Shown piece after piece: positions 22,866 through 34,357 of a DNA stretch of 64,000 nucleotides; within the stretch, counting starts at the first letter, position 1, and every line of letters starts with the position of its first letter. The DNA is from Polytrichum commune (Eukaryota > Streptophyta > Polytrichopsida > Polytrichales > Polytrichaceae), in contig OX485805.1 in NCBI GenBank assembly GCA_950295325.1, positions 7,874,501 to 7,938,500 of the forward strand. The letters run 5' to 3'. The notes beneath the pieces are model-generated. The model was not told the origin of the DNA. It saw only the letters and a list, made by a program, of their open reading frames with translations, and made no database searches. Position numbers and translations under genes: made by a program.

Positions 22866-23384
22866 GGACTAGTTTACACCATGGACCATGAAGCCGGACC
22901 ATGGAAGATGGCCTTTCTTCATGGTCCGACTTCCATGGTCTGATTTCTTAAAAAAAATCAATTCACAAAACCTTTGGGCCCCTCACTAGGTGTAAACTGA
23001 ATGTGGACAAACAGGAATGACCATGTGCCAAAAAGTGAATGATCATTCTCTTGTCTCCGTCTTCTTTCTCCCCCCAAAAAAAAACTTTTTAAAATAAATA
23101 AAAAATCATTGATTTATTTTATTATAACAACATTACTCTGCCATGAACCCTTGCATGTTTCTACCAGAGCGCCCCTTTTGCCTCCCCCACTGCAAAACAC
23201 AATAGACCACATCAGTGAACAATGTAGGCCTTAAAATAAGTCTTTTAGGAACCTCGGACTCCATAATCACTCTAACACATCTTCCTCGGTGTAAACCAAA
23301 GTCGTCCCGGGACGAGTTCAACAACCAATCACATATTTTACAAGGCCTTGGGACGACTTCACGGTCCATGGTGTAAACAACCCC
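22866..23384. mobile_element. Tourist-like MITE, family B copy 1
   Basis: Ends are GGACTAGTTTACACCATGGA and TCCATGGTGTAAACAACCCC, inverted repeats flanked by TAA (22863-22865, 23385-23387). Near the ends the string CATGGACCATGAAG and its complement recur. No coding capacity. It abuts family A copy 1, sharing its target trinucleotide. Confidence 0.7.
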
Positions 23385-23696
23385 TAAAGCCACTAAACAA
23401 ACCCAGTTTGGTGATGTTTCTTCACCCTTTATCTCCCAAGGTGACCTCCCTTACTGCTTGCCGACATGGCTCAAAGCCTGAATGGCTAGGGGACTTTGAC
23501 AGACTCTATATATATGGCGCTCCTGCTTCTTCTCCTCCGAACGGTCCCCACAAATTGGGCTCAATTTCATCAAGAGGGTGTTCAATCTCAAGCCTAGTTG
23601 ATCTTCTTTAAAGCACCTCCTTAGAACCCACAGCCAACGCCTCAACCAAGTTTGCCTCTGCCCACTAATTACATTGGAGCCCGCACTTGCATTTTA

Positions 23697-24291
23697 GGGC
23701 CACTTCACACATGAGCCAAGAGCCGTGACCTTGTAATGGTGAGGGCCCTTGACTCTCATCCAAAGGCCGTACCATGGGTGTTGGGAAAGCCGTTTTACGC
23801 AGTCACGGGCCTCAAGCATAGTGTGAAGTGAGAATGGACCATGTCGCGGGACCATTGCATGTTTTGTTGGCGGAAAAAGAGGGGAGCATTTGGTTTGATA
23901 TGATATGTCTCAAACTCTATCAATTTAAGAGAATTACTTGGTGGTGTTTGTCGGTCATGGAATCTGATTTGGAATTTGCCCTGCAATCTGTAATCCTGAA
24001 ATTTGTCACGGTGGGGAAAATATATATAAAAAAAGTCATGGTCTTTGGAATTTACGTCAAGGCCACCACTTGGAGGTGGACCTAACGTAAATTCTGGGAG
24101 ACCATGAAACCTTATCCGTAGTCTGCCATGTACGACTCCATGTAAACTTTTCATCCATGAAATCTTCTTTGGACCTTCAGGCCTTCACCTTCGTGTGTGA
24201 AGTGTACTTGGACGGTCTCCTCCTTTTCAACCAATGAGAGCTCTTAGGTTGCAATGGTCACGGGCCTTCAGTCTTGTGTGTGAAGTGGCCC
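23697..24291. mobile_element. Tourist-like MITE, family A copy 2
   Basis: Ends are GGGCCACTTCACACATGAGC and CTTGTGTGTGAAGTGGCCC, flanked by TTA on both sides (23694-23696, 24292-24294). The interior diverges more from copies 1, 3 and 4 than those do from each other. Confidence 0.75.
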
Positions 24292-24456
24292 TTAATCACC
24301 ATCCACAAACTTCTATCCAATTGACCTGAAGCCCGTTCACTGGCCCAATTTTAGAGCTTACTAGCGCTATGAAAGTGGCTGTGATGCAAGGGAGTCTTGA
24401 GCAGGCCATTGAAGGTTTGCAGCTTGCCCATGCAACCGTTGAGGGAGATAGTCTCA

Positions 24457-24963
24457 ATGCCACTTCACACACGAGCCAAGAGCCCGTGACCATGAAATTG
24501 TGAGAGCCCAAAAGAAAGTCTCCAAAGGCTGTCCCAACACACCTCCAAAACCATGCAGTGTGGTCACGGACCCCCAAGTGTAGTGTGCAGTCATATGTGA
24601 CCAGGCCCTCAACCAAATGCTATTTCAATGAATGTCTATTCATGCGGGTCCTCACACATGATAAACTAGAATAAACCAACAGTTGCGAGCGTTTGAAGTG
24701 CCATGGTCTTCCAACGGTGTTGTGTTAGGCCTACCTCCAAGAGGTGGTTTTGGAAAATAGTCCAAGTGACCATGAAACATGATCCATTCGATGCCATGTA
24801 GGAATCCATGTAGACTTTACATCCATCTTGCATTCACTTATATACTCCGTTGGTCCCTCAAGCGTAGTGTGAAGCAAACTTGGACCGGCTCCACGTTTTC
24901 CACCAATGAGAGTGCTTGAAGTGTGATGGTCACGGGCTCTCAGTCTCGTGTGTGAAGTGGCCC
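24457..24963. mobile_element. Tourist-like MITE, family A copy 3
   Basis: The left end is GCCACTTCACACACGAGCC, lacking the first GG. The right end is CTCGTGTGTGAAGTGGCCC. TCA lies on both sides (24454-24456, 24964-24966). It is inserted in a coding-like frame. Confidence 0.72.
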
Positions 24964-25144
24964 TCAATGTACAAGCTGCCCAAGACATCACCCAGTGGGC
25001 CATCACCGAAACAAAGTGCGAAGATATCCCGGACCACTTGAACCCAAACCGACGACTCCTTATGTATGCGCTCCTGCTTCCGAATCTCGAGGTCCCTAGT
25101 CCTCTGAATTTGAGGATGCCTTCACTCTTCATCTTCAATGCCTG

Positions 25145-27045
25145 AAATAAACTTGAATTCCTAGCACCGTCCAATTTGTATTTTGCATGTTCTCAGTTCT
25201 CGTGCAACCCTCGGCACCTCAGATGGTCGAATGCTCCCACAACACCACCCTTGTATGCTCTTGCTGATCCTCTCAAATCTACCTCAATTGCCGTCGCTTG
25301 CCATGCCAATCAACTCCTCCAGACTGCTATATTTCCCTAGACACATGAATCCTACAATTGTGCCCAAAGATGTGTGTTCAAGACAACAATCTGATGTGGA
25401 TCTCAAGTGTAAAAATAGAGAAGACGAAGAAGAAGACGACGAAGAAGAAGAAGAAGATATATATGCATGTACTTCAAAGATTGCAACCAAGAGTAACTCG
25501 TATAGCGTCCGCATTGCAATTCGGATCTGTCACACTGCCTTCAGATTCTGGGTATGTGGAGTTGAATGTTTCTAGTGTCATTGTTGAGGTTGATTAGGAT
25601 TCGATTCCTCTTTCATTGGATGTTGATACAGCTTGCAAACTGATGTTACTACCTCTGGTCTTGATGATGTGAATCTTGTTTCAATGCCGAATGTGAATGT
25701 TGTACCAAGTGTCGAGGCAATTGAGATTGTAGTTCCGAAGACTTGTGTCGGGGAAGGATCTATTCGACCACATGATGTCTCGGTGCCTAGATCGCACCCA
25801 CTTCACTTGTCATTATTGCCTACTGTGAATTTCACTGCCATGGTTGATTACCCTCACAATCAATCTGATTTTAGATTCGCCACATCAAGCTCACCAAATT
25901 ATGTCCATGTTGTGAGGTCGAAATCGAGCTAAATTCCTCCGTCTCTCATGCGGAAGTTGGAAGTTAATCATCGAATGATGATGTTGCTATTGGGTATGAA
26001 CCAATTCCGAATGTGCCTTCTGCCTCACCCACCATGATCGTTAGGAGGAGCAATAGATTGAGTGGAACTACACTGAATATGACATTCAATGTCACCAATT
26101 CTAATTGTCTTGCTCAATACTTGGGTGTAAGCATGGTAAAGTGGACCAAAAAAATGCTCTGGTATCTTAAAACCGTACCTTTTTGGGTCACATGCTTTAA
26201 AATAGTAGAAAAAATGTTGCTCAAATTGATTTTTTTTTTCCATGGTAATCTCTATATAACATAGTTGTGTTAAGCACTCAAATGTAGAATACGAAGATGA
26301 GATCTTCAAAACTTATCATTACAAGTGATGCTCAAAAGCAAATGGCTAGATTTCGTTTTGGACGTAAATTTCATGATGTTAACTATTTTGAACTCGACTT
26401 TTTTTTCCCATATTCCTTGAGTTCATTATACATTGGAGGTCGTCATCAAATATTTTGTAGAAAATCATCCATTTAATGTAATTAAATCACATTTTAAACA
26501 AGTTTTTGACAATTGCTTGTTCAATATCACCACTTGCACATTGATGTGCAACATCTTCTAAAATACGTAGATTTTTTTGAGAGTTTTTCGTTGACATAAA
26601 TTGCTTGGCTTTGGAGGTCAATATGTTTTACAAAAATTATGATCATTTTTTCACCAAATTCAAATTTTATATATTGTTTGAATCACTTTCAGTTAAACTT
26701 GTGCAAGGGTCAAAAGTTGTCCACTTTATTGTGCTTGCACCCACTAATTGTAGACTACGGCGTAGTGTCACCAACACTAAATGTTAACCCAACATTATTT
26801 GGCATTCCTCTTAATATTTTGGGGGGATTATAGATTTACAATGTTGCAATTATTGTCACTGACCAAGTGATTTTTCATCCAAATTTCAATCATCCATGAC
26901 AATGTTTCATCACAAGTTGCTGACAAGAGAAGGTAAGGATTTTGGCCAATGAATGGACTCATCCATCATTCATGACAATGTTTCTTCACTTATTCATGAG
27001 AAATGTCATCTGAAAAGTTACCATAGTGACATAAATACCATTTGA
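25145..27045. other. Degraded, possibly retrotransposon-derived stretch
   Basis: Discontinuous + strand frames occur: 25183-25575 with an acidic codon run (GAAGAAGAC repeats), 25633-25932 rich in Val and Ser, and 26013-26120 containing MIVRRSNRLSG. An RRSNRL-type motif is common between ORF1 and the endonuclease in plant L1 LINEs, so decayed LINE sequence is possible, but no endonuclease or RT motif follows. The rest is AT-rich with nothing recognised. Confidence 0.3.
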
Positions 27046-27130
27046 CACTAAATATCATATTTAGTGTAGTGCCCAACTGGGGGTTGAAGGGGTTCGACTC
27101 CCCTCACTACACTAAATATGATATTTAGTG
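27046..27130. repeat. Two facing 26-bp perfect inverted ends around a T-arm-like loop
   Basis: 27046-27071 and 27105-27130 are exact complements and correspond to the CACTACACTAAAT ends of the MITE family at 27105-27419. The 33-base spacer contains AGGGG TTCGACT CCCCT, the shape of a tRNA T-arm with a TTCRANY loop. Confidence 0.75.
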
Positions 27131-27419
27131 TTTGATACACTAAATACAAACGCATACACTAAATGTCAATAAGCTCATGAAAGTAAGTAAAATTAAATGT
27201 GAACTCACACACTAATTATCAACAATGGTAATATGTGGAAGTTACATGTTTGAATTTAGTGTTAGTAGGATATGAAAAGAAAAATAACAATGATAAAATG
27301 AGAATTCCAACATATCTTCTAACACTAAAAATCAAGGAATTTAAAATTAGTGTTGAGCAGGGTAGGGTGGTAACAACATTAAATATAACTAAACACTAAA
27401 TACCATATTTTGCGTAGTG
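27105..27419. mobile_element. MITE with CACTACACTAAAT ends, family F copy 1
   Basis: The left end is CACTACACTAAATATG and the right end is CATATTTTGCGTAGTG. Inner repeats of ACACTAAAT occur throughout. Three related copies (29239-29568, 34254-34357, 35223-35635) share the order ACACTAAATGTCAATAA, GTGGAAGTTACATGTTTGAA and AGGGTGGTAACAACATTAAA. The CACTA start suggests the CACTA (CMC) superfamily, but no 3-bp target duplication was seen. Confidence 0.65.
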
Positions 27420-29238
27420 GCCGGGCTAAGTAGTGAAAATACCATGAAATGCTTGGAGAAGAACTTTTTTTTTTTTTTTGCCCAGTCGTCCACCGGGTTA
27501 GCATGTTGGATAACCTTGATTTGTAAAACTTTGAGTGACCAAAGCAAGAGTGATTTTCAACATAACCTTGCCTCAACATAGGCCAACGACATTTGAACAA
27601 GTAGGAATGATGCATGTTAGATCCAAATATAGAATTTGGAAATTTCTTGCTTGTTGTTTTATTGTCTTTGAATGTATGCAATAATATGCAAGGTTCAATG
27701 TAGTCCCCTCGTCCAAAAACAATAATATATCAAGCTAAGGGGTTGCCCAAAACGAGTAACCCACACTTAGTGATCAATTCATGATCACACAACAAGCCAA
27801 TATGTTTTTCTTTTTTTCCTCCTCACAACATTGAACTTGGAGTTGGTTATCTCCATCACTTCACCCTTTAGAAAGGAGAAAAAAGGAGCAATTTAGCCAA
27901 CCCAAAATGTCAGCGAGGGAGGGAGAGGTATGAACCGATCTATCTTGGAAGACGAAGAGTTGATAAACCCTAAAGGTTTCAGTAGAATCGTTTCAAATTC
28001 TCTAAATCAGTTGAGTCCAAAACATAAGCTCATCAAATGGAATCTATATTTCTTTTAATGATAGACATGATTGTATGGATATGAGCTTTGTAGAGTTCAA
28101 GTCTTCACACACATTTCCACCCATGCACATGTCCAAAATTGGAAGATTGTAATGTAAATGTGTATGCTAGTCTTTTTGGGCAACGATGATTGTGCGGACA
28201 AAAACATCCGTCTCGAACTTTAGGGGTTACGTTAATCAGACACCTAATAAGCATCCATGTCTTTGTGAGAGGTCTGAGGAGGGGGGGGGGGCTTAATTAG
28301 CCAACAAAAAGTTCGTGGTCATCAGGACGATTGATGTCGGGGTGGGGATATGTGTTTATGGAGTAGTGATATACTTTTATGTGTTTAGTAAGTGGTTTAT
28401 CTTCATGCAGCAAGCACATGCATGATAAAGGTAGTGCTCACCACCAAAATCTACCTTCAAGAAACACCTCCGGTTGCTTTAAATGATCGTATGTCCTTGA
28501 AATTTAGAACATTTCCACAAACACAAAAATTCAGCTTGTAGAGCCTTTTCAAGCGATTTCCATAGACACTGGATTACCTTCTAACTCTTAGCCATTTGGG
28601 CACATTTGGTGGCCATTCAAAGATCAACTCCCTTTCATATCAAGTTATGAATTCTATTCCCCTCGGTTCTTGGTCATAGGAAGTGAGATTGCGCTTTATG
28701 AATTCGCAATTCCAATAGCTTTTGGTGTATACCTTGCCTTCAACTATGCGTGAAAGAATGATACCGAGTGGTTGAAATCTTAAAAGCAGTTGTGTTTTTG
28801 AAAGAGCTCGCCAACGGAATATGCCACCTCCACTTATGACGACTTTTTCGATTTGGACCTTGGGAATGGGTTACAATTGTGTGACTTTACGTACCATGAT
28901 ATTCAAAGGTAAAGTTTGAGTGGTGTGTGGTTAGGTGTGGATTTCAAATGGACACCAAAATGATATGCGCATGGAAAAAAGATTTGACTACATGTTTCAA
29001 ATTTGGTAACCTTTATAGGTTCATTGGTTGACAGAGGTAATTCAAGAAGAAAGAGAATCTTCAACTTCGTAATGGACAAGATATTCATTTCAACTTCAAA
29101 GATTATGAGGAAAATGGATACGGCCTTGATTTGGATTTGCTACTCATCTTGTAACCCACCCTTTTACCATAACCAACACATGTGCTTTGAATACATGATT
29201 ACAAGAAAGTTCACAAACCTTGCTCATTAGCACCAACA
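27420..29238. other. No gene recognised
   Basis: AT-rich DNA. A poly-T run occurs near 27468 and a poly-G run at 28281. A fragment of family D (GGTGTGTGGTTAGGTGTGGA, about 28920-29170) is present. No open frame with a domain. Confidence 0.4.
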
Positions 29239-29568
29239 TGCCTACACTTAAAAGGGTATTTAGTGTCTGATACACTGAATAAGAACGCGTACACTAAATG
29301 TCAATAACCCTATGAAAGTAAGTAACATTAAATGTAAACTCAAACACTAAATACCAACTATGGTAATATGTGGAAGTTACATGTTTGAATTTAGTGTTAG
29401 TAATGATATGAAATCCATGCTTCACATAAAGGAAGGTGGCAGTGGGGAAGGTAGCGGCACATTTATGTCTAACACTAATTATCAAGGAATTGAAAAATAA
29501 TGTTCAACAAGGTCGGGTGGTAACACCATTAAATATCATCAAACACAAAATATCCTTTTGGTGTAGTG
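29239..29568. mobile_element. MITE family F copy 2
   Basis: Left end CTACACTTAAAAGGGTATTT (degenerate), right end TTGGTGTAGTG. The interior matches copy 1 and adds a block CATGCTTCACATAAAGGAAG that is also present in copy 3. Confidence 0.6.
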
Positions 29569-32106
29569 GAAAAGGAGAAAAAGGGAAAAAAAGGTAAAGA
29601 AAAACAATGAGTTCTAGATCACGGCAAAAGCAAAACATTCCCTAGGCACCTGGTGCAAGTGCAAACATGTGATTACACTACAGAAGAAGAAGACCTCTTG
29701 ATAAAGGTTGTTCTCTTCCACATGTGCACGTAACCTTTTCTCATACATCCTCGGGGGCGGGGGGGGTAGTCATTGGTTGGAGTAGCAATATACGTGCAAA
29801 CAAATGATAGGGTATTTTAAAAACATGGGGGCTAAAAATTATAAATGGACTTAAGAGTAATATAGGGTATCAAAAATGGCACTGGACATTTTTAAAGTAC
29901 TATAGGGTATGGAATAATAGGTAATTTGGAATTATAAGTAATGCAAGCCATTTTTCTATTAACCCAAAGTAGAAATTTACATAATGATAGCATGTGAAAA
30001 AAAGAAGAGAATTGAAAGTAATACCCCCCTATAAAATAGTGGTTGTTCGCACCTATATCCTTAACTTTTTAACACACTGCCCCCCCCCCCCCCCCCCGAG
30101 CATACATCTCAATGTTGCAGCAAACTAACATGAATTACATGAGGATTATATTTTCCTACTCATTACAAACAACTATCCACATCTCAATTCAAGCTTACCT
30201 ACACATGACGTTTCCTCCCCATAGTTCACATGGTGAAATGAACCAACAACCAATAGGGCATTTAATAAATGTCTCTAGTGCCCCCCCCCCCCAAATTGAA
30301 TAGTGCCGCCCACTTTCAATAAATGTGTGCCATGTCAGCATATTTGTGTGCCATGAAGGACAACTGGACCCCAACGGTAAATGACAACTTGGTCATAGCC
30401 TGCCACATGGCAGCCTTTTTGGACGAGTTACTTTTACTTGTAGTAAGCTTTTTTTTTAATCCCAAGGGCCCCTTTATGGAGCTCGTACCACATGTTTTTC
30501 TTCACTCACTCACTCCCTCCACAAGGTGGCCAAGGAGTACCACACGTGCCTTTTGTTGTCGGCGCTTCCAACTCCACACACACTTATTAACCCTTCAAAG
30601 TCAAGAATGCCTTCCTTCTTTTCTTTTTCTTTTTCTTTTTGGGCTGGGCAATCATCTCAATCTGATAATACCAACGTACACGTTTATGTTATAATCCTTT
30701 TGATTTTAAACACATGAAGAGCTAAAATCTTTTATGAACAACATAATTTTATATGAAGATGTCATTCGTATGGTCAGATCCGTGACCCCGAGAGGTGCGT
30801 ATACATGTTTTAATAAGTCGTTGGATTGTAGTGAATGTTTTTAAGCGATTTTGGGGAGGTTTCGCTTTGGCCTTTAGGGATTAAGTATGGTTGTTTGAAT
30901 GTCTCGTGAGTCGACTCACCCAATTAGCAATTACGAGTCACACATATTGTCATTTTAAATTTGAAAAATCGGAGTTGAGATGCAAAAGTTACAAGAGCGA
31001 TCGTTGAAATGTAATTTTTGTCATGACCCCTTTTTTTGAAGAGGAGACAGATGTTTTCAATGACAAAAAGAGTTTGATGATCACATAAGGCCTTCTTGAT
31101 TGTGCTGACTATTGAACCTATATGGTGTTTATATTTTGAGGACATAATCCAGTTTCATTGTAAACACAAATGACCATGACCACCATTGTCTAAAATCTCT
31201 CATTGGTTGTGAAATGAGTGGCAGTCCCACTACATTTAACACCAGATCACCTAAAATAGAAGTGACCATGGGTGAGAATGTTCGAATATGGATTAGAAAG
31301 TGACAAGGAAGTGACATGGCATCCTACATGGCCGAAAATGGATATTATTTGGTGCTCATCCCCTGGAGGGTGGACTTTTTATTGGAAACCTAAATGACGT
31401 GCATGCGTCAATATGAAATTAATCCTCCTATATATGAGATGTTTATAGAGAACATCAAATGTATATGTACTAACGGCACGCTAGAAAATGGACCCATGTA
31501 TTTATATTAAGCTTTTCAATTTAATGTGATAAATGCCTCCATTACATATACAAAATAAAAGCTATGAACTAAATAGGCCTTTATTACTAATAAAATCCAC
31601 TTTCACTATCCAATGAGAAAGTCATTGAACATTTTTTTTTCATTCATAGCATGTAAATCAATGATTGCATCAAACAAACAAAGGCAAGAGCATAGTAACT
31701 TATCCATAATCCAAAGAGCAAATCTCAACATAGTCCATGAGCGCTCCAAGAGCCTCTAGTTTGTAAAACCTGAAACCCAAATGCAAACCTTAATGAGAAT
31801 GTACAAGGTAGTCATTGAGGACTATCACCATATGACGACAATAGATGAAATCGTGATTTGGATGAAACTAACACATACATCGTCAAATTTTCATCAAAAC
31901 CTTACATCCCCCTTTTGTACATTTACCTTCAATTCTAAATTCCTAATAGCATTTCTTAAATGTACACTAGAGAAATATAAAACCTCTTTCTTATGTATAT
32001 TATGTACGTCAATGCCTCAAATAATACCCCTTCTTACACTCGCGTTAGTTCGTACGTTGTATGAATGCCCTTTCATGTTTGTTGTCAATTCATGAGTCAA
32101 TTTGGC
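29569..32106. other. No gene recognised
   Basis: Intergenic DNA with poly-G at 29756, poly-C at 30077 and 30282, and a family E fragment near 30915. A hAT-like MITE relic at 31361-31625 is listed separately. The frame 30323-30694 has no domain. Confidence 0.4.
31361..31625. mobile_element. Partial hAT-like MITE, inverted relative to the copy at 10922-11349
   Basis: Begins CCCTGGAGGGTGGACTTTTT, then TTGGAAACCTAAATGACGTG. These complement GGTTTCCAATGAAGAGTCC and the DNA next to it at 11310-11347. Later blocks (GATAAATGCCTCCATTACAT, AGGCCTTTATTA) also match. The far terminal repeat was not seen. Confidence 0.5.
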
Positions 32107-32109
32107 TTA

Positions 32110-32685
32110 GGGGTTGTTTACACCATGGACTGTGAAGTCGTCCCAAACCCTTGTAAGATATGTGATTGGTTATTGAACTTGTCCCCAGACCACTTCGGTT
32201 TACATCAAGGGAAAAACGTCAAAATAACCATGGAGTTTGGGATCCCCAAAATACGTATTTTAAGGCCTTTATTATCCACTGTCACGGTCCAATGGGTTTT
32301 GATGTGGGAGAGGCAAAAGAGGTGCTCTTGTATAAAAAGGTAGGGGCCCATGGAAGAGAAATGTCGTTATAATAAATCTTGAATGAAATTATTTTGGGGA
32401 AGAGAAGATGAAGACAAAAGGAGACAAGAGAATGGTCAAACTTTGAATGTTTTTCAAAACTGCCCTTTTTGGGCATATATTTAAAAAATTAACACATTCA
32501 GTTTTTGGTGCATGGTCATTCCTCATTGTCCACATTTGGTTTACACCTAGTGAGGGGCCCAAAGGCTTTGTAAATTGTTTTTTTAAAATAGAAATCGGAC
32601 CATCAAGTCGGACCATGGGGAAAGGCCATCTTCCATGGTCCGACTTCATGGTCCAACTTCATGGTCCCATGGTGTAAACCGGCCC
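32110..32685. mobile_element. Tourist-like MITE, family B copy 2
   Basis: Ends are GGGGTTGTTTACACCATGGA and CCATGGTGTAAACCGGCCC, flanked by TTA (32107-32109, 32686-32688). Shares GATTGGTTATTGAACTTGTC and similar blocks with copies 1 and 3. Confidence 0.75.
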
Positions 32686-33042
32686 TTAGAAATAAAAAAG
32701 CCATCGGGATATACAAATGTTTTTGTGCATTCTCCACCCTCCCGTATGGTAGAAGGCACAAACTTTCCCCCAAGACAAGTACATAGTCTACATTCTAGGT
32801 TCATGGCATTACAACATAAACTAGAAGTGACAATATTGGAAACCATTTAAGACTTTGGATGTAAATATTATTGATAACTACAATGATGATAGTAAATATT
32901 TTGGATAGATTTATAATATGGCCCGCACTATTAAAAAACGTCAATGGACAATGTTTGCAACCATAACTAATCGAATAAAAGAGCATTAACTATAAATTTA
33001 GATGAAATTTACACATCTTTCATATAAATTTGATCATCTTAA

Positions 33043-33399
33043 GGCACCACGGGCCTTGGCTTGGTGGTTAGGGCTCATGACCCCCAATGAGGAGGTTGTG
33101 GGTTCTATTCCCCATGCCGGCGTGGTGCTCACCACCTTAGTCCACCCAACTATGGTGGGGGGTCCTTGGACCTTGTTGTATGGGTACCTCAAAGCCCTTT
33201 GGGGGGATACCATGTCCGGTATCTTCAAGGCACTAGTGGCTAGCTAGGAACTAGTATGGTGTGTCACTATAGTGCCCATCCTCGAAAGGGGAGAGTAGTA
33301 TTGCCCCAACGTCTCCTTGTCCGGTGGGCATCAGGTCATTGCATTACGAACGGACACTTTATTCACGCTGGCCCCTTCAAAGGGACCGGAGTTTCTATC
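33043..33399 (+). mobile_element. tRNA-derived SINE, 357 bp, with perfect 14-bp target-site duplication
   Basis: Flanked by TTTGATCATCTTAA at 33029-33042 and 33400-33413, identical at all 14 bases, as expected of LINE-driven retroposition. The 5' head holds a Pol III box A-like TGGCTTGGTGG (33057-33067) and box B-like GGTTCTATTCC (33101-33111), in a tRNA-like context. There is no poly-A tail; the element ends GGGACCGGAGTTTCTATC. The perfect duplication suggests a fairly recent insertion. A truncated copy lies at 20578-20716 on the other strand. Confidence 0.85.
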
Positions 33400-34096
33400 T
33401 TTGATCATCTTAAACATAAATACCTAACATTTGATATTAGATACAATTAGTGTGGTCCACAAGTATAAGCTTAGATGATATATACTAAAAGGGCAAGTCC
33501 TCACCAAGAATTTGTGGTTTGCATAAACACCACACCCTAAATTGGGAGAGAGGGAGTTATCACACACGAGTGCACCTCTCATTCATCCAACATAAAAACC
33601 CTTGGACTATCATGGAACCCATAGGTTTTCATATTAGGGGCGGTTTACACTATGGACCATGAAGTTGGACCAGGGCTCTGCAAGGCAGCTGATTGGCTGT
33701 TGAAGTTCTCCTGGGACAACTTCGGTTTACACTAAGGAAAAAATGGCAGAGGGACCATGGAGGTCGAGGTCCCCAAAATATAATTTTTAAGGCCTAATAA
33801 ATGCACTGACATGGTCCAACGGGTTTTGCGTTGAGAGAGGCAAGAGAGGTGGTCTGGTAGGAAAAGGCAAGGGCCCATGTTAGAGAAATACCATTTCAAT
33901 AAATTCTTAATGAATCTACCTTTTAAGCACCTTAATTATACCATAGCCCATCAGACATACCAACACTACCTTGCCCTACCCCTTAAACCAGCTCACACGT
34001 GTTTCACCAAACAACGCGGGACATCTAGAAGTCAAGAATTCAAGTGCATATTTGTTTTTTTGGTCTACCAAATGTAATGTTTGGAATTTTGGGGCT

Positions 34097-34149
34097 TGTA
34101 ATATACCGTTGGAAAGGTCTTGAAAATACCTTTCCAACGGTATATTACA
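34097..34149. repeat. Perfect hairpin, 22-bp arms
   Basis: TGTAATATACCGTTGGAAAG... (34097-34118) pairs exactly with 34128-34149 (CCTTTCCAACGGTATATTACA) around a 9-base loop. Confidence 0.85.
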
Positions 34150-34253
34150 CACCCCACTATTCTTACAAAATGCAGTTGAAAAACAAAAAACAAAAATCTG
34201 TAGTGGTTTAGTGATTGTAGATCAGGGTAGTCAAAAGAAGTGCAATGGGAAAT

Positions 34254-34357
34254 CTTCTAACCTTAATTATCAAAGAATTGAAAATTAGTGTTGAGCAAGG
34301 TAGGGTGGTAACAACATTAAATATAATCAAACACTAAATATCCTATTTAGTGTAGTG
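34254..34357. mobile_element. MITE family F copy 3, right part only
   Basis: Runs from CTTCTAACCTTAATTATCAA through GTTGAGCAAGGTAGGGTGGT to CCTATTTAGTGTAGTG. The left half is absent. It lies inside family B copy 3. Confidence 0.6.

Larger units (their letters stand above)
23388..25144 (+). pseudogene. Coding-like remnant split by two MITEs
   Basis: Between the MITEs the + strand keeps protein-like frames. Before family A copy 3 it reads MKVAVMQGSLEQAIEGLQLA...VEGDSLN, and directly after the element the same frame continues VQAAQDITQWAITETKCED...PDHLNPNRRLLMYALLLPNL, ending at the TGA at 25142. The insertion plus its 3-bp duplication leaves the frame intact. A segment containing QFGDVSSPFISQGDLPYCLP lies before family A copy 2 (from about 23399). 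I do not recognise the protein. An old non-LTR retrotransposon ORF or a degraded host gene are both possible. Confidence 0.4.

Noticed and set aside
23788-24085. Plus-strand open frame with a hydrophobic stretch
   Set aside because: Wholly inside family A MITE copy 2, no domain, not kept in the other copies.
24731-25174. 147-codon minus-strand open frame
   Set aside because: Lies mostly inside family A MITE copy 3. Similar frames appear in the other copies by sequence identity, without conservation of a protein.
27080-27101. tRNA gene
   Set aside because: Only a T-arm-like hairpin is present; no acceptor stem, D-arm or anticodon arm.
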